From Burkholderiales bacterium (lineage in GTDB: Bacteria > Pseudomonadota > Gammaproteobacteria > Burkholderiales > Burkholderiaceae_F), in the NCBI GenBank assembly GCA_021298875.1, contig JAJTHJ010000268.1:1-7423 (forward strand): a stretch of 7,423 nt of DNA. The letters are read 5' to 3'. The position numbers were made by a program, and so were the translations under genes. Each line of letters begins with the position of its first letter. Position 1 is the stretch's first letter. The notes beneath the pieces are model-generated. The model had not been told where the DNA came from, made no database searches, and saw only the letters and a program-made list of their open reading frames with translations. Of the stretch, positions 5,866 through 7,423 are shown one piece after another.

Positions 5866-7155
5866 ATGACCACCGCCATCACCCGCGTCCACGCCCGCGA
5901 GATCCTCGATTCCCGCGGCAATCCCACGCTTGAAGCCGAAGTCACGCTGGCCAGTGGCCACACCGGTCGCGCGGCCGTGCCCTCGGGCGCCTCGACCGGC
6001 ACCAAGGAGGCCGTGGAGCTGCGCGACGGCGACAAGAGCCGCTACCTGGGCAAGGGCGTGACCAAGGCCGTCGGCAACGTCAACACGACGATCGCCTCGG
6101 CGCTGAAGGGCTTCGACGCCGCCGACCAGGCCGGCCTCGACGGCAAGCTGATCGCGCTGGATGGCAGCGAGAACAAGGGCACGCTCGGCGCGAACGCGCT
6201 GCTCGGCGTCTCAATGGCCGCGGCGCATGCCGTGGCGGCTTCGCGCGGCCTGCCGCTGTGGAAGCACCTCGCCGGTGACCGCGCGCCGGTGCTGCCGGTG
6301 CCGATGATGAACATCATCAATGGCGGCGCGCATGCCGACAACAACGTCGACATGCAGGAATTCATGGTGCTGCCGGTCGGCTTCGACCGTTTCGCCGAGG
6401 CGCTTCGCGCCGGCACCGAGATCTTCCACGCGCTGAAGGCGGTGCTGAAGGGCCGCGGCCTCAGCACCGCCGTCGGCGACGAGGGCGGCTTCGCGCCGGA
6501 CCTCAAGTCGAACGAGGAAGCCATCGAGGTCATCCTCGAGGCCATCGGCAAGGCCGGCTACCGTGCCGGCGAAGACGTGCTGCTCGGTCTCGACGTGGCC
6601 AGCTCGGAGTTCTTCGAGAACGGCAAGTACAACCTCGTGGGCGAGGGCAAGCGCCTCTCGACCGAGCAGTTCGTCGATTTCCTCGCCGGCTGGTCGCGCC
6701 AGTACCCGATCATCACGATCGAGGACGGCATGTCCGAGCACGATTGGGACGGCTGGGCGCAGCTGACGAAGGCCGTGGGCAGCACGGTGCAGCTGGTGGG
6801 CGACGACCTGTTCGTCACCAACCCGAAGATCCTCAAGCAGGGCATCGACCAGGGCGTGGCCAACGCCATCCTGATCAAGGTGAACCAGATCGGCACGCTG
6901 ACCGAGACGCTTGAAGCCATCGCGATGGCCGAGGCCGCCCGCTACGCGCAGGTCATCTCGCACCGCTCGGGCGAAACGGAAGACACGACGATTGCCGATA
7001 TCGCTGTGGCCACCACGGCGACCCAGATCAAGACCGGCTCGCTGTGCCGCTCCGACCGCGTGGCGAAGTACAACCAGCTGCTGCGCATCGAGGAGGCCCT
7101 GGGCGCTTCGGCGCGCTACGCCGGCCGCGCCGCGTTCACCAGCCTGAAGCGCTGA
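5866..7155 (+). CDS. eno: Enolase
   Basis: Interconverts 2-phosphoglycerate and phosphoenolpyruvate in glycolysis and gluconeogenesis; in many bacteria it is also part of the RNA degradosome. At 429 aa it is full length. The N-terminal REILDSRGNPT and the mobile loop VPSGASTGTKEA are present. Key residues are all visible: Glu206 (VGDEGGF) and Lys338 (LIKVNQIGTLTE) as general acid/base; Asp243, Glu286 (IEDGM) and Asp313 (GDDLFVTN) as Mg ligands; His366 (SHRSGETEDT) and Lys389 (IKTGSLCRSDR) in the active site. The start at ATG 5866 fits the family, but its 36-base leader is pyrimidine-rich with no Shine-Dalgarno. The sequence (EAEVTLASG, TGSLCRSDRVAKYNQLLRIE, ending SLKR) resembles xanthomonad enolases more than typical betaproteobacterial ones, in contrast to PyrG upstream. 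PEP made here is a substrate of KdsA. Confidence 0.98.
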   Translation: MTTAITRVHAREILDSRGNPTLEAEVTLASGHTGRAAVPSGASTGTKEAVELRDGDKSRYLGKGVTKAVGNVNTTIASALKGFDAADQAGLDGKLIALDGSENKGTLGANALLGVSMAAAHAVAASRGLPLWKHLAGDRAPVLPVPMMNIINGGAHADNNVDMQEFMVLPVGFDRFAEALRAGTEIFHALKAVLKGRGLSTAVGDEGGFAPDLKSNEEAIEVILEAIGKAGYRAGEDVLLGLDVASSEFFENGKYNLVGEGKRLSTEQFVDFLAGWSRQYPIITIEDGMSEHDWDGWAQLTKAVGSTVQLVGDDLFVTNPKILKQGIDQGVANAILIKVNQIGTLTETLEAIAMAEAARYAQVISHRSGETEDTTIADIAVATTATQIKTGSLCRSDRVAKYNQLLRIEEALGASARYAGRAAFTSLKR

Positions 7156-7162
7156 CCGCCCA

Positions 7163-7423
7163 GTGATCCGCCGTTGGTTGCCGCACGTCGTCCTCGCGCT
7201 CGTCGCCTTCGCGCTGCTCTGGCAGCTCGAGCGCGGCGAGGGCGGACGCGGGCAGCTGGCGGAATTGCAGGCCCGGGTGGCCGCACAGCAGGCGGAGAAC
7301 GCCCGCCTCGAACAGCGCAACCAGGCGCTCGCCGCCACCGAGACAGGTGAGCACCGGCTTGCCTTCCAGCTCACGCCAGCCGCGCCAATGCGGGTCGTTC
7401 GCCGCCAGCGCCACCATCACGCC
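7163..7423 (+). CDS. ftsB: Cell division protein FtsB, N-terminal part; C-terminus lost or replaced
   Basis: FtsB is a small bitopic protein that with FtsL and FtsQ links division-site recruitment to septal peptidoglycan synthesis. The GTG at 7163 follows the eno stop by 7 bases, the usual place for ftsB. Residues 1-4 (MIRR) are cytoplasmic, about 5-20 form the single membrane segment (LPHVVLALVAFALLWQ), and 32-58 form the coiled coil with VAAQQAENARLEQRNQAL, close to E. coli VAAQQATNAKLKARNDQL. After Ala58 (base 7336) the similarity ends. The expected AEV-DLK-G--AIEERAR-ELGM and FY-containing end is absent; instead the frame reads an Arg/His-rich tail (ending RRQRHHHA) and stays open to the window edge. 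The frame is therefore real to about 7336 and doubtful beyond. No clear Shine-Dalgarno is seen for the GTG. Confidence 0.8.
   Translation, partial: MIRRWLPHVVLALVAFALLWQLERGEGGRGQLAELQARVAAQQAENARLEQRNQALAATETGEHRLAFQLTPAAPMRVVRRQRHHHA
7337..7423 (-). other. Possible fragment of an opposite-strand gene at the window edge
   Basis: Where FtsB similarity stops, the minus strand reads GVMVALAANDPHWRGWRE then LEGKPVLTCLGGG, entering from beyond the right edge. This looks more protein-like than the plus-strand reading, and its third codon positions are more GC-rich. I do not recognise the family with confidence; a loose likeness to DsrE/TusD-type sulfur relay proteins is only an impression. It may be the end of a foreign or misjoined segment, and could also be a shadow frame. 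Confidence 0.25.

Noticed and set aside
6211..7374. 387-aa minus-strand open frame opposite eno
   Set aside because: Antisense shadow of enolase with no domain or start signal of its own.
1..7423. CRISPR arrays, tRNA/rRNA genes, transposases, phage or defence genes
   Set aside because: No regularly spaced direct repeats, no tRNA-like cloverleaf and no matching protein families seen on either strand.

Overview
This is a high-GC proteobacterial chromosome segment made mostly of core-metabolism genes. From the left edge it holds: the two subunits of a succinyl-CoA:3-oxoacid CoA-transferase (scoA, cut by the window edge, then scoB); a spacer with a strongly structured palindromic repeat; a cation diffusion facilitator metal exporter; a convergent membrane acetyltransferase-like gene (DUF1624/HGSNAT catalytic family) carrying a frameshift in a run of six G; and the co-directional cluster pyrG-kdsA-eno-ftsB. 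ftsB starts normally but stops looking like FtsB after about residue 58, shortly before the right edge.

Organism: a Gram-negative, because kdsA makes the Kdo of lipopolysaccharide. The pyrG-kdsA-eno-ftsB order is typical of beta- and gammaproteobacteria. From remembered family sequences, PyrG looks betaproteobacterial. KdsA resembles the metal-dependent type of Nitrosomonadales/Rhodocyclales and xanthomonads. Enolase looks most like the xanthomonad type. The window therefore points to the beta/gammaproteobacterial boundary (Xanthomonadales-like, or a betaproteobacterium with a transferred or divergent eno). I cannot place it further without a search.

Layout: 1-1300, scoAB operon on +; 1301-1478, non-coding with repeat element 1; 1479-2420, CDF transporter on +; 2404-3127, DUF1624 gene on -, overlapping the transporter's 3' end by 17 bp; 3128-3239, short divergent spacer with a likely pyrG promoter; 3240-4910, pyrG; 4911-4974, repeat element 2; 4975-5829, kdsA; 5866-7155, eno; 7163 to the edge, ftsB start. 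The last ~87 bp read better as coding on the minus strand.

How the genes relate: scoAB activates acetoacetate/3-oxoacids with succinyl-CoA. pyrG makes CTP, which is needed to activate Kdo as CMP-Kdo; kdsA makes the Kdo-8-phosphate precursor; eno produces PEP, a substrate of KdsA; ftsB links to cell division. I found no defence system, CRISPR array, tRNA, rRNA, phage gene or transposase, and no convincing undescribed system. The points most worth a look are the frameshifted DUF1624 gene, the abrupt break in ftsB, the mixed affinities of pyrG versus eno, and two related palindromic repeats in opposite orientation.
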